A stretch of 64,000 bases of DNA from Cupriavidus taiwanensis (GCF_900249755.1 NZ_LT976853.1:883376-947375); one strand, 5' to 3'; shown: positions 52,034-61,566, counted from the stretch's first letter. The notes: a model not told the origin generated them from the letters alone. Numbers and translations are program-made.

Positions 52034-53130
52034 CGCGGCGGCGTGCCGCGGTAGTCGGGGAAGGCTTCCGCCAAGGTCTGCACGGTGCCGGTCAGGGTGC
52101 CGTCATAGCCCGGCAGCGCATTGACGCGCTGGCGGAAGGCCTCGCTGGTCAGCGCCCCGACCGCGCCGGCCAGCGCCGCGCTGCGCAGCTTGGCGCGCTC
52201 GATCGCAAAGAAATAGCGCTCCTTGATCACCGGCACGAAGGCCAGCCCGAAGCGCCGCGCCGCGGTTTCCACGCCAAAGCCCACATCGGCCATGCCGCTG
52301 CCGATATACGCCGCCACCGCGGCGTGGGTGAATTCCCCATTGCTGTAGCCCTCGATGCGCGCGCCGTCGATGCCGCGCGCCGCCAGCATCAGGTCCAGCA
52401 GCAGCCGCGTGCCGGAGCCGACCTGCCGGTTGACGAAGCGCACGTCGCGCCGGGTCAGGTCTTCGAGCGTATGGATGCCGAGCGGGTTGCCCGGCCGCAC
52501 GAACAATCCCTGGCTGCGCACCGCCAGGTGCACCAGGCAGTGGCTCTCGGGCTTGAGCCAGGTGGTGAAGTGGCGCCACATGCCGTGCTCGAACTCGCCC
52601 ACCGGTACGTGAAAACCGGCGATGTCGCAGGCGCCTTCGGCCAGCGCCGCCACTGCCTCGACGCTGCCGCAGTACTTCAGGTCGTGCCGCACCTGCTGCT
52701 CGTCGAGGAAGTCGCGCAGCGCCGCCACCGCGAAGCCGTGGCTGGCATGCAGCCGCGCCGTGGCCTCGGGCTGCGCCATCAGCTTCTGCAACTCGATCTC
52801 CAGTTCTGACGCCAGGCTGTCCAGCGTCGGCGACAGCCGCGCGCCGATCCGCTTGCTGGCCCACACCAGCTGCTGCGCCAGCGGCGTCAGCGCGCTGCCG
52901 CGCCCGCGCGTCTTGTCGATCAGCGGGCCGCCGAACAGCGCCTCGGCGTCGCGCAGGATGCCCCAGGCATAGCGGTACGACAGCGACACCGCCTGGGCCG
53001 ACTGGCTGATGCTGCCGGATTCCCCGATATGGCCGAGCAGGGCCACCAGCCGCGACACGTCGAGCGGCTCGGCGCCGGCCCGGGCGTCGTCCCGGATCTG
53101 CAGGTGAGGGTGGATCGAGATACGGATCAT
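52030..53130 (-). CDS. fdsR: Regulator of the formate dehydrogenase operon (FdsR-like)
   Basis: A 366-residue regulator. Its N-terminal HTH is of the ModE/LysR winged type (LLGHIGESGSISQSAQAVSL, then YAWGILRDAEALFGGPLI, LTPLAQQLV). The C-terminal half is a periplasmic-binding-like domain (LHASHGFAVAALRDFLDEQ, VRFVNRQVGSGTRLLLDLML) as in molybdate/formate-related regulators. It is divergent from fdsG with 160 bp between. I name it FdsR from gene position and remembered literature; the direction of its effect is not evident from sequence. Confidence 0.8.
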   Translation of the reverse strand: MIRISIHPHLQIRDDARAGAEPLDVSRLVALLGHIGESGSISQSAQAVSLSYRYAWGILRDAEALFGGPLIDKTRGRGSALTPLAQQLVWASKRIGARLSPTLDSLASELEIELQKLMAQPEATARLHASHGFAVAALRDFLDEQQVRHDLKYCGSVEAVAALAEGACDIAGFHVPVGEFEHGMWRHFTTWLKPESHCLVHLAVRSQGLFVRPGNPLGIHTLEDLTRRDVRFVNRQVGSGTRLLLDLMLAARGIDGARIEGYSNGEFTHAAVAAYIGSGMADVGFGVETAARRFGLAFVPVIKERYFFAIERAKLRSAALAGAVGALTSEAFRQRVNALPGYDGTLTGTVQTLAEAFPDYRGTPPR

Positions 53131-53290
53131 ATGTAGAAAATAGCTTATTGAAGGGCCGCTGTCACTCTCATATAGTCCGCCTAACGGGCGAAACGGCGAT
53201 CCGGTGGCCCGGAAATAGGAAAAAAATAGCATATAATCGGGACCCGGGCAGGCTTGCCGCAGGTCCTGGCGAGCCCTCACAGGAGACGCC
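53131..53290. promoter_or_regulatory. fdsR-fdsG divergent promoter region with direct repeats
   Basis: An octamer aaaatagc occurs twice on the same strand (53137-53144 and 53223-53230), extended as aaaatagcttat and aaaatagcatat. The copies are 86 bp apart: one is next to the fdsR start, the other overlaps the fds promoter. A good -10 tataat (53232-53237) follows the second copy; the -35 is weak (53209-53214), as for an activated promoter. A Shine-Dalgarno (aggag) precedes fdsG. Confidence 0.7.
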
Positions 53291-53848
53291 ATGCCAGATA
53301 TCGCCCCCAGCGCGCCACGTGCCACCGGTGCCCCGGCTTCCCCGGCTTCCCCGGATACCGCGCACATTGCCGCCATCGTCGCGGCACGGCAGCACATGCC
53401 GGGCGCCTTGCTGCCGATCCTGCACGAGATCCAGGACACGCAGGGCTTTATCCCCGACACCGCCGTGCCCGTGATCGCGCGCGCGCTGAACCTGTCGCGC
53501 GCCGAAGTGCACGGCGTGATCACCTTCTACCATCACTTCCGCCAGCAGCCCGCCGGCCGGCATGTGGTGCAGGTATGCCGCGCCGAGGCGTGCCAGGCCG
53601 TCGGTGCCGAGGCGCTGGCCGGGCACGCGCAGCGCGCGCTGGGCTGCGGCTTCCATGAAACCAGCGCGGACGGGCAGGTGACGCTGGAGCCGGTCTATTG
53701 CCTGGGCCAGTGTGCCTGCGGCCCCGCGGTGATGATCGGCGATCAACTGCACGGGTACGTCGATGCCGCGCGCTTCGACGCGCTGGTGCGCGCGCTGCGC
53801 GCGCCGGCGGAAGCGGCAGAAGCGGCAGAAGCGGAGGCCCAGGCATGA
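53291..53848 (+). CDS. fdsG: NAD-dependent formate dehydrogenase gamma subunit
   Basis: A 185-residue subunit homologous to NuoE. It carries one 2Fe-2S cluster with ligands in VCRAEACQ and VYCLGQCACGP. It forms part of the soluble FdsABG formate:NAD+ oxidoreductase. The N terminus has an Ala/Pro-rich extension and the C terminus an imperfect GAA-GCG repeat coding EAAEAAEAEAQ. First gene of the fds operon; it overlaps fdsB by 4 bp. Confidence 0.96.
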   Translation: MPDIAPSAPRATGAPASPASPDTAHIAAIVAARQHMPGALLPILHEIQDTQGFIPDTAVPVIARALNLSRAEVHGVITFYHHFRQQPAGRHVVQVCRAEACQAVGAEALAGHAQRALGCGFHETSADGQVTLEPVYCLGQCACGPAVMIGDQLHGYVDAARFDALVRALRAPAEAAEAAEAEAQA

Positions 53849-55407
53849 GCACCGTCACCACTCTCTTCGTGCCGCGCGACTCCACCGCGCTGGCGCTGGG
53901 CGCCGATGCGGTGGCGCGCGCCATCGCGCGCGAAGCCGCCGCGCGCGGCGAATCCATCCGCATCGTGCGCAACGGTTCGCGCGGCATGTTCTGGCTGGAG
54001 CCGCTGGTCGAGGTGCAGACCGCCGCCGGCCGCGTCGCCTACGGCCCGGTCAGCGCGGCCGACGTGCCGGCGCTGTTCGACGCCGGCCTGCTGCAGGGCG
54101 GCGCGCATGCGCTGGCGCACGGCCTGACCGACGAGATCCCGTTCCTGAAGAAGCAGGAGCGCCTGACCTTCGCCCGCGTCGGCATCACCGATCCGCTGTC
54201 GCTGGAAGACTATCGCGCGCATGAGGGCTTTGCCGGGCTGGAGCGCGCGCTGTCGATGGCGCCCGCCGACATCGTGCAGGAAGTCACTGATTCCGGCCTG
54301 CGCGGCCGCGGCGGCGCGGCGTTCCCGACCGGCATCAAGTGGAAGACCGTGCTGGGCGCGCAGTCCGAGGTCAAGTACATCGTCTGCAATGCCGATGAAG
54401 GCGACTCGGGCACGTTCTCCGACCGCATGGTGATGGAGGACGACCCCTTCATGCTGATCGAGGGCATGACCATCGCCGGCCTCGCGGTCGGCGCGGAGCA
54501 GGGCTATATCTACTGCCGTTCCGAATACCCACACGCGATCGCCGTGCTCGAAAGCGCGATCGGCATCGCCAGCGCCGCGGGCTGGCTCGGCGACGACATC
54601 CGCGGCAGCGGCAGGCGCTTCCATCTGGAAGTGCGCAAGGGCGCCGGCGCCTATGTCTGCGGCGAGGAAACCGCGCTGCTGGAAAGCCTGGAAGGCCGGC
54701 GCGGCGTGGTTCGCGCCAAGCCGCCGCTGCCCGCGCTGAAGGGCCTGTTCGGCCAGCCCACGGTGATCAACAACGTGATCTCGCTGGCCACGGTGCCGGT
54801 GATCCTGGCGCGCGGCGCGCAGTACTACCGCGACTTCGGCATGGGCCGCTCGCGCGGCACGCTGCCGTTCCAGCTGGCCGGCAATATCAAGCGGGGCGGA
54901 CTGGTGGAGAAGGCGTTCGGCGTCACGCTGCGCGAGCTGCTGGTCGATTACGGCGGCGGCACGCGCAGCGGCCGCGCCATCCGCGCGGTACAGGTGGGTG
55001 GCCCGCTGGGCGCCTACCTGCCCGAGTCGCGCTTCGACGTGCCGCTGGACTATGAAGCCTATGCCGCGTTCGGCGGCGTGGTCGGCCACGGCGGCATCGT
55101 GGTATTCGACGAGACCGTCGACATGGCCAGGCAGGCGCGCTACGCGATGGAGTTCTGCGCGATCGAATCGTGCGGCAAGTGCACCCCGTGCCGGATCGGC
55201 TCGACCCGCGGGGTCGAAGTGATGGACCGCATCATCGCCGGCGAGCAGCCGGTGAAGCACGTCAAGCTGGTGCGCGACCTGTGCGACACCATGCTCAACG
55301 GCTCGCTGTGCGCGATGGGCGGCATGACGCCGTACCCGGTGCTGTCCGCGCTGAACGAATTCCCCGAGGACTTCGGCCTCGCCTCCAACCCGGCCAGGGC
55401 CGCCTGA
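53845..55407 (+). CDS. fdsB: NAD-dependent formate dehydrogenase beta subunit
   Basis: A 520-residue NuoF-like subunit that binds FMN and NAD. Motifs are GRGGAAFPTGIKWK (NADH site), NADEGDSGTFSDRMVME (FMN), CGEETALLESLEGRRGVVRA, and the C-terminal 4Fe-4S site ESCGKCTPCRIGSTRG plus a late Cys (VRDLCDTMLNGSLCA). The N-terminal ~110 residues are a thioredoxin-like ferredoxin fold as in NuoF of this enzyme class. The start at ATG 53845 overlaps the fdsG stop. Confidence 0.97.
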   Translation: MSTVTTLFVPRDSTALALGADAVARAIAREAAARGESIRIVRNGSRGMFWLEPLVEVQTAAGRVAYGPVSAADVPALFDAGLLQGGAHALAHGLTDEIPFLKKQERLTFARVGITDPLSLEDYRAHEGFAGLERALSMAPADIVQEVTDSGLRGRGGAAFPTGIKWKTVLGAQSEVKYIVCNADEGDSGTFSDRMVMEDDPFMLIEGMTIAGLAVGAEQGYIYCRSEYPHAIAVLESAIGIASAAGWLGDDIRGSGRRFHLEVRKGAGAYVCGEETALLESLEGRRGVVRAKPPLPALKGLFGQPTVINNVISLATVPVILARGAQYYRDFGMGRSRGTLPFQLAGNIKRGGLVEKAFGVTLRELLVDYGGGTRSGRAIRAVQVGGPLGAYLPESRFDVPLDYEAYAAFGGVVGHGGIVVFDETVDMARQARYAMEFCAIESCGKCTPCRIGSTRGVEVMDRIIAGEQPVKHVKLVRDLCDTMLNGSLCAMGGMTPYPVLSALNEFPEDFGLASNPARAA

Positions 55408-55442
55408 GCCAGGTCCAGCAGCGACACGGGAGACAAACCGCC

Positions 55443-58322
55443 ATGAACGCCCGCAACGAGATTGATTTCGGCACACCCGCCAGCCCATCGACCGAACTGG
55501 TCACGCTGGAGGTCGACGGCGTCAGCGTCACCGTGCCTGCCGGCACGTCGGTGATGCGCGCCGCGATGCAAGCGCAGATCGCCGTGCCCAAGCTGTGCGC
55601 CACCGACAGCCTGGAAGCCTTCGGCTCGTGCCGGCTGTGCCTGGTCGAGATCGAAGGGCGGCGTGGCTATCCGGCCTCGTGCACCACGCCGGTCGAGGCC
55701 GGCATGAAGGTCAGGACCCAGAGCGACAAGCTCGCCGACCTGCGCCGCGGCGTGATGGAGCTGTATATCTCCGACCACCCGCTCGATTGCCTGACCTGCC
55801 CGACCAACGGCAATTGCGAACTGCAGGACATGGCCGGGGTGGTGGGTTTGCGTGAAGTGCGCTACAACGACGGCGGCCCGGACGCTGCGCCGATCGCCAC
55901 GCACACGCAGATGAAGAAGGACGAATCCAATCCTTACTTCACCTACGACCCGTCCAAGTGCATCGTCTGCAACCGCTGCGTGCGCGCCTGCGAGGAAACG
56001 CAGGGCACCTTCGCGCTGACCATCAGCGGCCGCGGCTTCGATGCGCGCGTCTCGCCCGGCACCAGCCAGCCGTTCATGGAATCGGACTGCGTCTCGTGCG
56101 GCGCCTGCGTGCAGGCCTGCCCGACCGCGACGCTGACCGAGACTTCGATTATCAAGTTCGGCCAGCCCTCGCACAGCACCGTGACCACCTGCGCCTATTG
56201 CGGCGTGGGCTGTTCGTTCAAGGCCGAGATGAAGGGCAATGAAGTGGTGCGCATGGTGCCGCACAAGGACGGCAAGGCCAACGAGGGCCACGCCTGCGTC
56301 AAGGGCCGCTTTGCGTGGGGCTACGCTACGCACAAGGACCGCATCCTCAAGCCGATGATCCGCGCGAAGATCACCGATCCGTGGCGCGAAGTGTCGTGGG
56401 AAGAAGCCATCGACTATGCCGCGTCGGCGTTCAAGCGCATCCAGGCGCAGCACGGCAAGGATTCGATCGGCGGCATCGTGTCGTCGCGCTGCACCAATGA
56501 AGAGGGCTACCTGGTGCAGAAGCTGGTGCGCGCCGCGTTCGGCAACAACAACGTCGACACCTGCGCGCGCGTGTGCCATTCGCCGACCGGCTATGGCCTG
56601 AAGCAGACGCTGGGCGAGTCGGCGGGCACGCAGACCTTCAAGTCGGTCGAGAAGGCCGACGTGATCATGGTGATCGGCGCCAACCCGACCGATGGCCACC
56701 CGGTCTTTGCCTCGCGCATGAAGAAGCGCCTGCGCGCCGGCGCGAAGCTGATCGTGGTCGATCCGCGCCGCATCGACCTGGTCGACTCGCCGCATATCCG
56801 CGCCGACTTCCACCTGCAGCTGCGCCCCGGCACCAACGTCGCGCTGGTGACGTCGCTGGCGCATGTGATCGTCACCGAAGGCCTGCTCGATGAAGCCTTT
56901 ATCGCCGAGCGCTGCGAGGACCGCGCGTTCCGGCAGTGGCGCGATTTTGTCTCGCTGCCGGAGAACTCGCCCGAGGCGATGGCCGGCGTTACCGGCGTTC
57001 CCGCCGAACAGCTGCGCGGCGCCGCGCGCCTGTACGCCACCGGCGGCAACGCCGCGATCTACTACGGCCTGGGCGTGACCGAGCACGCGCAAGGCTCCAC
57101 CACCGTGATGGGCATCGCCAACCTGGCCATGGCCACCGGCAATATCGGCCGCGAGGGCGTGGGCGTGAACCCGCTGCGCGGGCAGAACAACGTGCAGGGC
57201 TCGTGCGATATCGGTTCGTTCCCGCATGAACTGCCGGGCTATCGCCATGTGTCGGATTCGACCGTGCGCGGGCTGTTCGAATCGGCGTGGAATGTCGAGA
57301 TCAGCCCTGAGCCGGGCCTGCGCATCCCCAATATGTTCGAGGCCGCGCTGGCCGGCAGCTTCAAGGGGCTGTACTGCCAGGGCGAGGATATCGTCCAGTC
57401 GGACCCGAACACGCAACACGTGTCCGAGGCGCTGTCGTCGATGGATTGCATCGTGGTGCAGGACATCTTCCTTAACGAGACCGCCAAGTACGCGCACGTA
57501 TTCCTGCCGGGCTCGTCCTTCCTGGAAAAGGACGGCACCTTCACCAACGCCGAGCGCCGCATCTCGCGCGTGCGCAAGGTGATGCCGCCCAAGGCGCGCT
57601 ATGCCGACTGGGAGGCCACCATGCTGCTGGCCAATGCGCTGGGCTACCCGATGGACTACAAGCATCCGTCCGAGATCATGGACGAGATCGCGCGGCTGAC
57701 GCCGACCTTCGCGGGTGTCAGCTACAAGCGCCTGGACCAGCTCGGCAGCATCCAGTGGCCGTGCAACGCCGACGCGCCGGAAGGCACGCCGACCATGCAT
57801 ATCGATGCCTTCGTGCGCGGCAGGGGCAAGTTCATCATCACCAAGTACGTGCCCACCACCGAAAAGATCACGCGAGCCTTCCCGCTGATCCTGACCACCG
57901 GGCGCATCCTGTCGCAGTACAACGTCGGCGCACAGACGCGGCGCACCGACAACGTCCACTGGCACGCCGAGGACCGCCTCGAGATCCATCCGCACGACGC
58001 CGAGGAGCGCGGCATCAAGGACGGCGACTGGGTCGGCGTGCAGAGCCGGGCCGGCGACACCGTGCTGCGCGCCATCGTCAGCGAGCGCATGCAGCCGGGC
58101 GTGGTCTACACCACCTTCCACTTCCCCGAGTCCGGCGCCAACGTGATCACCACCGACAACTCTGACTGGGCCACCAATTGCCCGGAGTACAAGGTCACCG
58201 CGGTGCAGGTGCTGCCGGTGGCGCAGCCGTCGGCATGGCAGCGCCAGTACCAGGACTTCAACGCGACCCAGCTGCGGCTGCTGGAGGCGGCCAGCGCCGA
58301 CCCGGCGCAGGCCGCGGGCTGA
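55443..58322 (+). CDS. fdsA: NAD-dependent formate dehydrogenase alpha (molybdenum) subunit
   Basis: A 959-residue catalytic subunit holding Mo-bis-PGD and several Fe-S clusters. Visible motifs: N-terminal 2Fe-2S (CATDSLEAFGSCRLC), HPLDCLTCPTNGNCEL (His/Cys cluster), two 4Fe-4S motifs (CIVCNRCVRACEE and CVSCGACVQACPT), the Mo-domain cluster CAYCGVGCSF, and the active-site cysteine in CARVCHSPTGYGLKQ, with the conserved VNPLRGQNNVQGSCDIG later. Cytoplasmic, oxidising formate to CO2. The 35-bp gap after fdsB holds a gggaga Shine-Dalgarno. Confidence 0.98.
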   Translation: MNARNEIDFGTPASPSTELVTLEVDGVSVTVPAGTSVMRAAMQAQIAVPKLCATDSLEAFGSCRLCLVEIEGRRGYPASCTTPVEAGMKVRTQSDKLADLRRGVMELYISDHPLDCLTCPTNGNCELQDMAGVVGLREVRYNDGGPDAAPIATHTQMKKDESNPYFTYDPSKCIVCNRCVRACEETQGTFALTISGRGFDARVSPGTSQPFMESDCVSCGACVQACPTATLTETSIIKFGQPSHSTVTTCAYCGVGCSFKAEMKGNEVVRMVPHKDGKANEGHACVKGRFAWGYATHKDRILKPMIRAKITDPWREVSWEEAIDYAASAFKRIQAQHGKDSIGGIVSSRCTNEEGYLVQKLVRAAFGNNNVDTCARVCHSPTGYGLKQTLGESAGTQTFKSVEKADVIMVIGANPTDGHPVFASRMKKRLRAGAKLIVVDPRRIDLVDSPHIRADFHLQLRPGTNVALVTSLAHVIVTEGLLDEAFIAERCEDRAFRQWRDFVSLPENSPEAMAGVTGVPAEQLRGAARLYATGGNAAIYYGLGVTEHAQGSTTVMGIANLAMATGNIGREGVGVNPLRGQNNVQGSCDIGSFPHELPGYRHVSDSTVRGLFESAWNVEISPEPGLRIPNMFEAALAGSFKGLYCQGEDIVQSDPNTQHVSEALSSMDCIVVQDIFLNETAKYAHVFLPGSSFLEKDGTFTNAERRISRVRKVMPPKARYADWEATMLLANALGYPMDYKHPSEIMDEIARLTPTFAGVSYKRLDQLGSIQWPCNADAPEGTPTMHIDAFVRGRGKFIITKYVPTTEKITRAFPLILTTGRILSQYNVGAQTRRTDNVHWHAEDRLEIHPHDAEERGIKDGDWVGVQSRAGDTVLRAIVSERMQPGVVYTTFHFPESGANVITTDNSDWATNCPEYKVTAVQVLPVAQPSAWQRQYQDFNATQLRLLEAASADPAQAAG

Positions 58323-58337
58323 GCGGAGGGCCACGCC

Positions 58338-59213
58338 ATGATGCGCTGCATGCCTTCGCCGGAACTTGAACCGGCCGCGGTGGAAGATACCGCGACACCG
58401 ACCCACAGCACCTTCGCCGTCAACCGCTGGCGCGGCGGCGAACTGATGCTGAGCCCCGACGAGGTGGCCGAGGAGGTGCCGGTGGCGCTGGAGTACAACG
58501 GCATCTCGCACGCGGTGATGCTGGCCACGCCCGCCGACCTGGAAGATTTCGCGCTCGGCTTCAGCCTGAGCGAAGGCATCGTCGGCAGCGCGCGCGAGGT
58601 CTACGACATCGACATCGACACGCGCCCCCACGGCATCGCCGTGCAGCTAAACATCGCTTCGGCGGCGTTCATGCGGCTCAAGGACCGGCGCCGCTCGCTG
58701 GCCGGGCGCACCGGCTGCGGGCTCTGCGGCAGCGAATCGCTGGAACAGGTGATGCGCGCGCCGGCGCCGGTGCAAAGCCCGGCGAGCTTCCACACCGACG
58801 TGATCCAGGCCGCCTTCGTGCAATTGCAGCTGCGCCAGGCCTTGCAGCGCCATACCGGCGCGACCCACGCCGCCGCCTGGCTGCGCGCCGACGGTCACGT
58901 GTCGCTGGTGCGCGAGGACGTGGGCCGCCACAACGCGCTGGACAAGCTGGCCGGCGCGCTCGCGCGCAGCGGCGATGACATCGCCGGCGGCGCGGTGCTG
59001 GTGACCAGCCGCGCGAGCTATGAAATGGTGCTGAAGACCGCCGCCATCGGCGCCGGCGTGCTGGCGGCGGTGTCCGCACCGACCGCGCTTGCCGTGCGCC
59101 TGGCCGAGCAGGCCGGCATCACCCTGGCCGGCTTCGTGCGCGCCGGCGCGCACGTGGTGTACGCCCATCCCGAACGTCTGCAGCACAGCAGCACCCACCA
59201 GAGTCTGGCATGA
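58338..59213 (+). CDS. fdsC: Formate dehydrogenase accessory sulfurtransferase (FdhD family)
   Basis: A 291-residue FdhD-type protein (FdsC in this operon) that delivers sulfur to the molybdenum cofactor before insertion into FdsA. The active cysteine loop is TGCGLCGSESLEQ (CxxC), followed by VREDVGRHNALDKLAGAL and VTSRASYEMVLKTAAIG, all FdhD hallmarks. It follows fdsA with a 15-bp gap and overlaps fdsD by 4 bp. The start at ATG 58338 gives an N-terminal extension of about 30 residues. Confidence 0.96.
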   Translation: MMRCMPSPELEPAAVEDTATPTHSTFAVNRWRGGELMLSPDEVAEEVPVALEYNGISHAVMLATPADLEDFALGFSLSEGIVGSAREVYDIDIDTRPHGIAVQLNIASAAFMRLKDRRRSLAGRTGCGLCGSESLEQVMRAPAPVQSPASFHTDVIQAAFVQLQLRQALQRHTGATHAAAWLRADGHVSLVREDVGRHNALDKLAGALARSGDDIAGGAVLVTSRASYEMVLKTAAIGAGVLAAVSAPTALAVRLAEQAGITLAGFVRAGAHVVYAHPERLQHSSTHQSLA

Positions 59214-59434
59214 AGATCGACAACCTCATCACCATGGCCAACCAGATCGGCAGCTTCTTCGAAGCCATGCCCGATCGCGACGAGGCGGTCGCGGATATTG
59301 CCGGGCATATCAAGCGCTTCTGGGAGCCGCGCATGCGCCGGGCCTTGCTGGGACATGTCGACGCCGATGCGGGCAGCGGGCTGCTGGAGATCGTGCAGGA
59401 AGCGCTGGGCAGGCACCGGGCGATGCTGGAGTAG
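59210..59434 (+). CDS. fdsD: NAD-dependent formate dehydrogenase delta subunit
   Basis: A 74-residue subunit beginning LITMANQIGSFFEAMPDRDE with IAGHIKRFWEPRMRRALLGH, the FdsD/DUF974-like family. It is required for active enzyme in C. necator-type systems, but its role is not settled. Last gene of the fds operon; it faces tssA tail to tail with 15 bp between the stops. Confidence 0.93.
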   Translation: MKIDNLITMANQIGSFFEAMPDRDEAVADIAGHIKRFWEPRMRRALLGHVDADAGSGLLEIVQEALGRHRAMLE

Positions 59435-59449
59435 CTTGCGCCAGTGCGG

Positions 59450-60535
59450 CTACATGTCCCGCGTCCAGCGCTCGACCAGCTCGGCGGGGAGCGCCTGGAA
59501 TACCTCATCGAAGCGCTTGCCGGCCAGCCGTTCCGCCTGCCTGAGCAGCAGTGCCACCGGACTGCTGGGCTCGTGGAGCTCGAACCACTCACGCGCGCTG
59601 CGGATGCCGGCCAGCGCGGCATCGCGATCGCGTGGCTGATCGCGCGGCTGATCGCGCGGCTTTTGCGGGTGCACGGCGGCTGCGCTGGCACAAGGACTGC
59701 CCGCCGCATCGGTATCGGAAGGGCATTCGGCAGACACGCAGGCTCGTGCCGCGGCGGCTGTCGCGGCGCCAGGCGCTGCCGGCGCGGTCGCGACCGGGGT
59801 GGTCAGCATGCCAAGCAGCTTTAGCAACGGGCTCAGGTCAGGACCGTTCTCCTGCAGATTGGCTTTCGCCCAGCGCTCAATGGCCGCTGCATGAGCGGTG
59901 GCCTCGTCCAGCGCCGCGAGGGCTGGGCTGTTCTGCTGGCGCAGCGCCTGCAAGTGCAGCCGCACCGATTCCGGTGCCAGCGCGTCAGCTGGCCGCGGCA
60001 TGCCAAGTGAACGCTCGACATCGCGGATCTGCAGCCGAAGTGCCGCGTTGCCGGTGATGGTGAGTTCGCGCACGTCCCGCATCAGTCCTTCCGGGTCGGT
60101 CAGCGCTGCCAGCGCATTGGCGCGCATCGCGGGATCGGCCTCGCCATCGACGCATAGCTGCGGGTGGATGGCATCCGGCCACGTTGCCAGCAGCCGCGCC
60201 ATCGCCGCGAGCCCGTCGCGCAGGCCGCTGGACTGGCCTAGCCGGGTACGGCAGCGCAGCAGCAGCACCAGGATACGCAGGTCGCGCGTGCGCAGCAGCA
60301 GGCGCCGGCAGTCCCGCTCCAGGTCCGCCCAGTTGACGGCCTCGGGCTCGCTGACAAAGCTGCCGTACTGTGCGTCGGGTTTGGGCGCTGCCCGGGCCTG
60401 CAGCACGATGAACTCGGGGTCGTACTCCAGGTCGTCACCGCATGGCCGGTCGGGGGCGATCGGTTCCAGCAGTTCTGGGAAGGGGAAATCCGGTGCCGGC
60501 ACCGGCACGGGCTTGGCCTTGGGGGTTCTGGTCAT
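59450..60535 (-). CDS. tssA: Type VI secretion system protein TssA (ImpA_N family)
   Basis: A 361-residue TssA-type protein. The N-terminal ImpA_N domain is recognisable from PIAPDRPCGDDLEYDPEF and DLRILVLLLRCRTRLGQSSGL. An Ala-rich linker (about 250-300) leads to a conserved C-terminal patch (IRSAREWFELHEPSSPVALL, then LLRQAERLAGKRFDEVFQAL). TssA coordinates sheath and tube assembly at the baseplate. A small in-frame repeat codes RDQPRDQPRD (about residues 306-315). It starts 4 bp inside the tssG stop, the last gene of the leftward T6SS set. Confidence 0.92.
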   Translation of the reverse strand: MTRTPKAKPVPVPAPDFPFPELLEPIAPDRPCGDDLEYDPEFIVLQARAAPKPDAQYGSFVSEPEAVNWADLERDCRRLLLRTRDLRILVLLLRCRTRLGQSSGLRDGLAAMARLLATWPDAIHPQLCVDGEADPAMRANALAALTDPEGLMRDVRELTITGNAALRLQIRDVERSLGMPRPADALAPESVRLHLQALRQQNSPALAALDEATAHAAAIERWAKANLQENGPDLSPLLKLLGMLTTPVATAPAAPGAATAAAARACVSAECPSDTDAAGSPCASAAAVHPQKPRDQPRDQPRDRDAALAGIRSAREWFELHEPSSPVALLLRQAERLAGKRFDEVFQALPAELVERWTRDM

Positions 60536-61566
60536 GGCGTTGCGTAGTGTTCGGGCTCGAATACCATTCCGGTGATGGCGCGGCCGCGATCCGGTTCGCC
60601 CAGCCATGTGGACCAGCCGAGGCGCTCCTGCGAGCCCAGCACCGCGGGGGGCGCTGCTTCCGGCATTACCTGCAGTTCGGCCTCCCAGACGAATTCGAAA
60701 CCGACGAAGGCGCGCACCCATTCGATGAGCGTGGCAAGGTCCCTGCCGTTCGGTGTGAAGTTCAGGTATTGCTGCAACCCGAGCGGGCCGATCACCAGGC
60801 GGAACTTGTGCTGGCGGTCAGGCACCATTTCGCCCAGCATGGCGCCTTGCCCCATCACGCCCGGGGCGCCCGGGTGTCCCAGGCGGCTGTGTTCGGCCGC
60901 ATCGACGGCGATCCAGTGCAATACGTATTCCTCCAGCCTGACGGGCACGCCGAAGAAGTGCGAGAGCGTGGCCGCGATGCCGTCCGGATTGCGGGCTTCG
61001 CGCACCTGGTGCGCGCTCGCAGCGAGCCGCGCGTGCGGCGGCAGCGGGCTGTGCGCGATTTCGCCGGCTTCATTGCCCGACAGCCAGCCGATATAACGCG
61101 AGAACACCTCGTCGTTGCGCCGGTCCAGGCCCGCGGTGGCCTGCGCGCTTGCCCACGCACGATAGAACTGCGTGAAGGCGCGATGATGGAACAGGTCCAG
61201 GAAGTCGGCCGTGGTGTCGTCGTGGTGTGCCGCGCTGCGCTCGCGCACGATTTCGGTCACGTGAAGCGGCAGGGCCCCGTTGGGTCCCAGCATGCCAAGC
61301 CCGAACAGTTGCACCTTGAGCCGGCCGGACTGCCGCCGCACCTGCGCGATCTCGCGCGGCGCGAAGGTGAGCGCGGCCTGCTGGCCCGCCCTGAACGGCT
61401 CGTCGCAGGGCCGGCGTGCCAGTCCGATCGGGGGCAGGCCGGGGTGTCGTGCGGACAGATGCCGCAGGAGCCCCAGAAAGCTCAGCTTCCACGGCGCCTG
61501 GCCGGCATAGACTTCCGGCGTGGCCGCCGCCGGTGGCGGCACCGTGTCGTCGTTGCCTTTGCGCAT
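60532..61566 (-). CDS. tssG: Type VI secretion baseplate protein TssG
   Basis: A 344-residue TssG (ImpH) protein of the T6SS baseplate wedge. Family stretches are SFLGLLRHLSARHPGLPPIG near the N terminus, LFGLGMLGPNGALPLHVTE and DFLDLFHHRAFTQFYRAWAS, which are characteristic of TssG. The start at ATG 61566 lies just after the tssF stop codon (61569). It partners TssF and TssE around the TssK/VgrG hub. A longer frame to 61974 is in-frame readthrough and not part of the protein. Confidence 0.94.
   Translation of the reverse strand: MRKGNDDTVPPPAAATPEVYAGQAPWKLSFLGLLRHLSARHPGLPPIGLARRPCDEPFRAGQQAALTFAPREIAQVRRQSGRLKVQLFGLGMLGPNGALPLHVTEIVRERSAAHHDDTTADFLDLFHHRAFTQFYRAWASAQATAGLDRRNDEVFSRYIGWLSGNEAGEIAHSPLPPHARLAASAHQVREARNPDGIAATLSHFFGVPVRLEEYVLHWIAVDAAEHSRLGHPGAPGVMGQGAMLGEMVPDRQHKFRLVIGPLGLQQYLNFTPNGRDLATLIEWVRAFVGFEFVWEAELQVMPEAAPPAVLGSQERLGWSTWLGEPDRGRAITGMVFEPEHYATP

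Noticed and set aside
55140..58631. A 1163-codon minus-strand open frame opposite fdsA
   Set aside because: The plus strand encodes FdsA with every cluster motif; the antisense product is His/Arg/Gly-rich and matches nothing.
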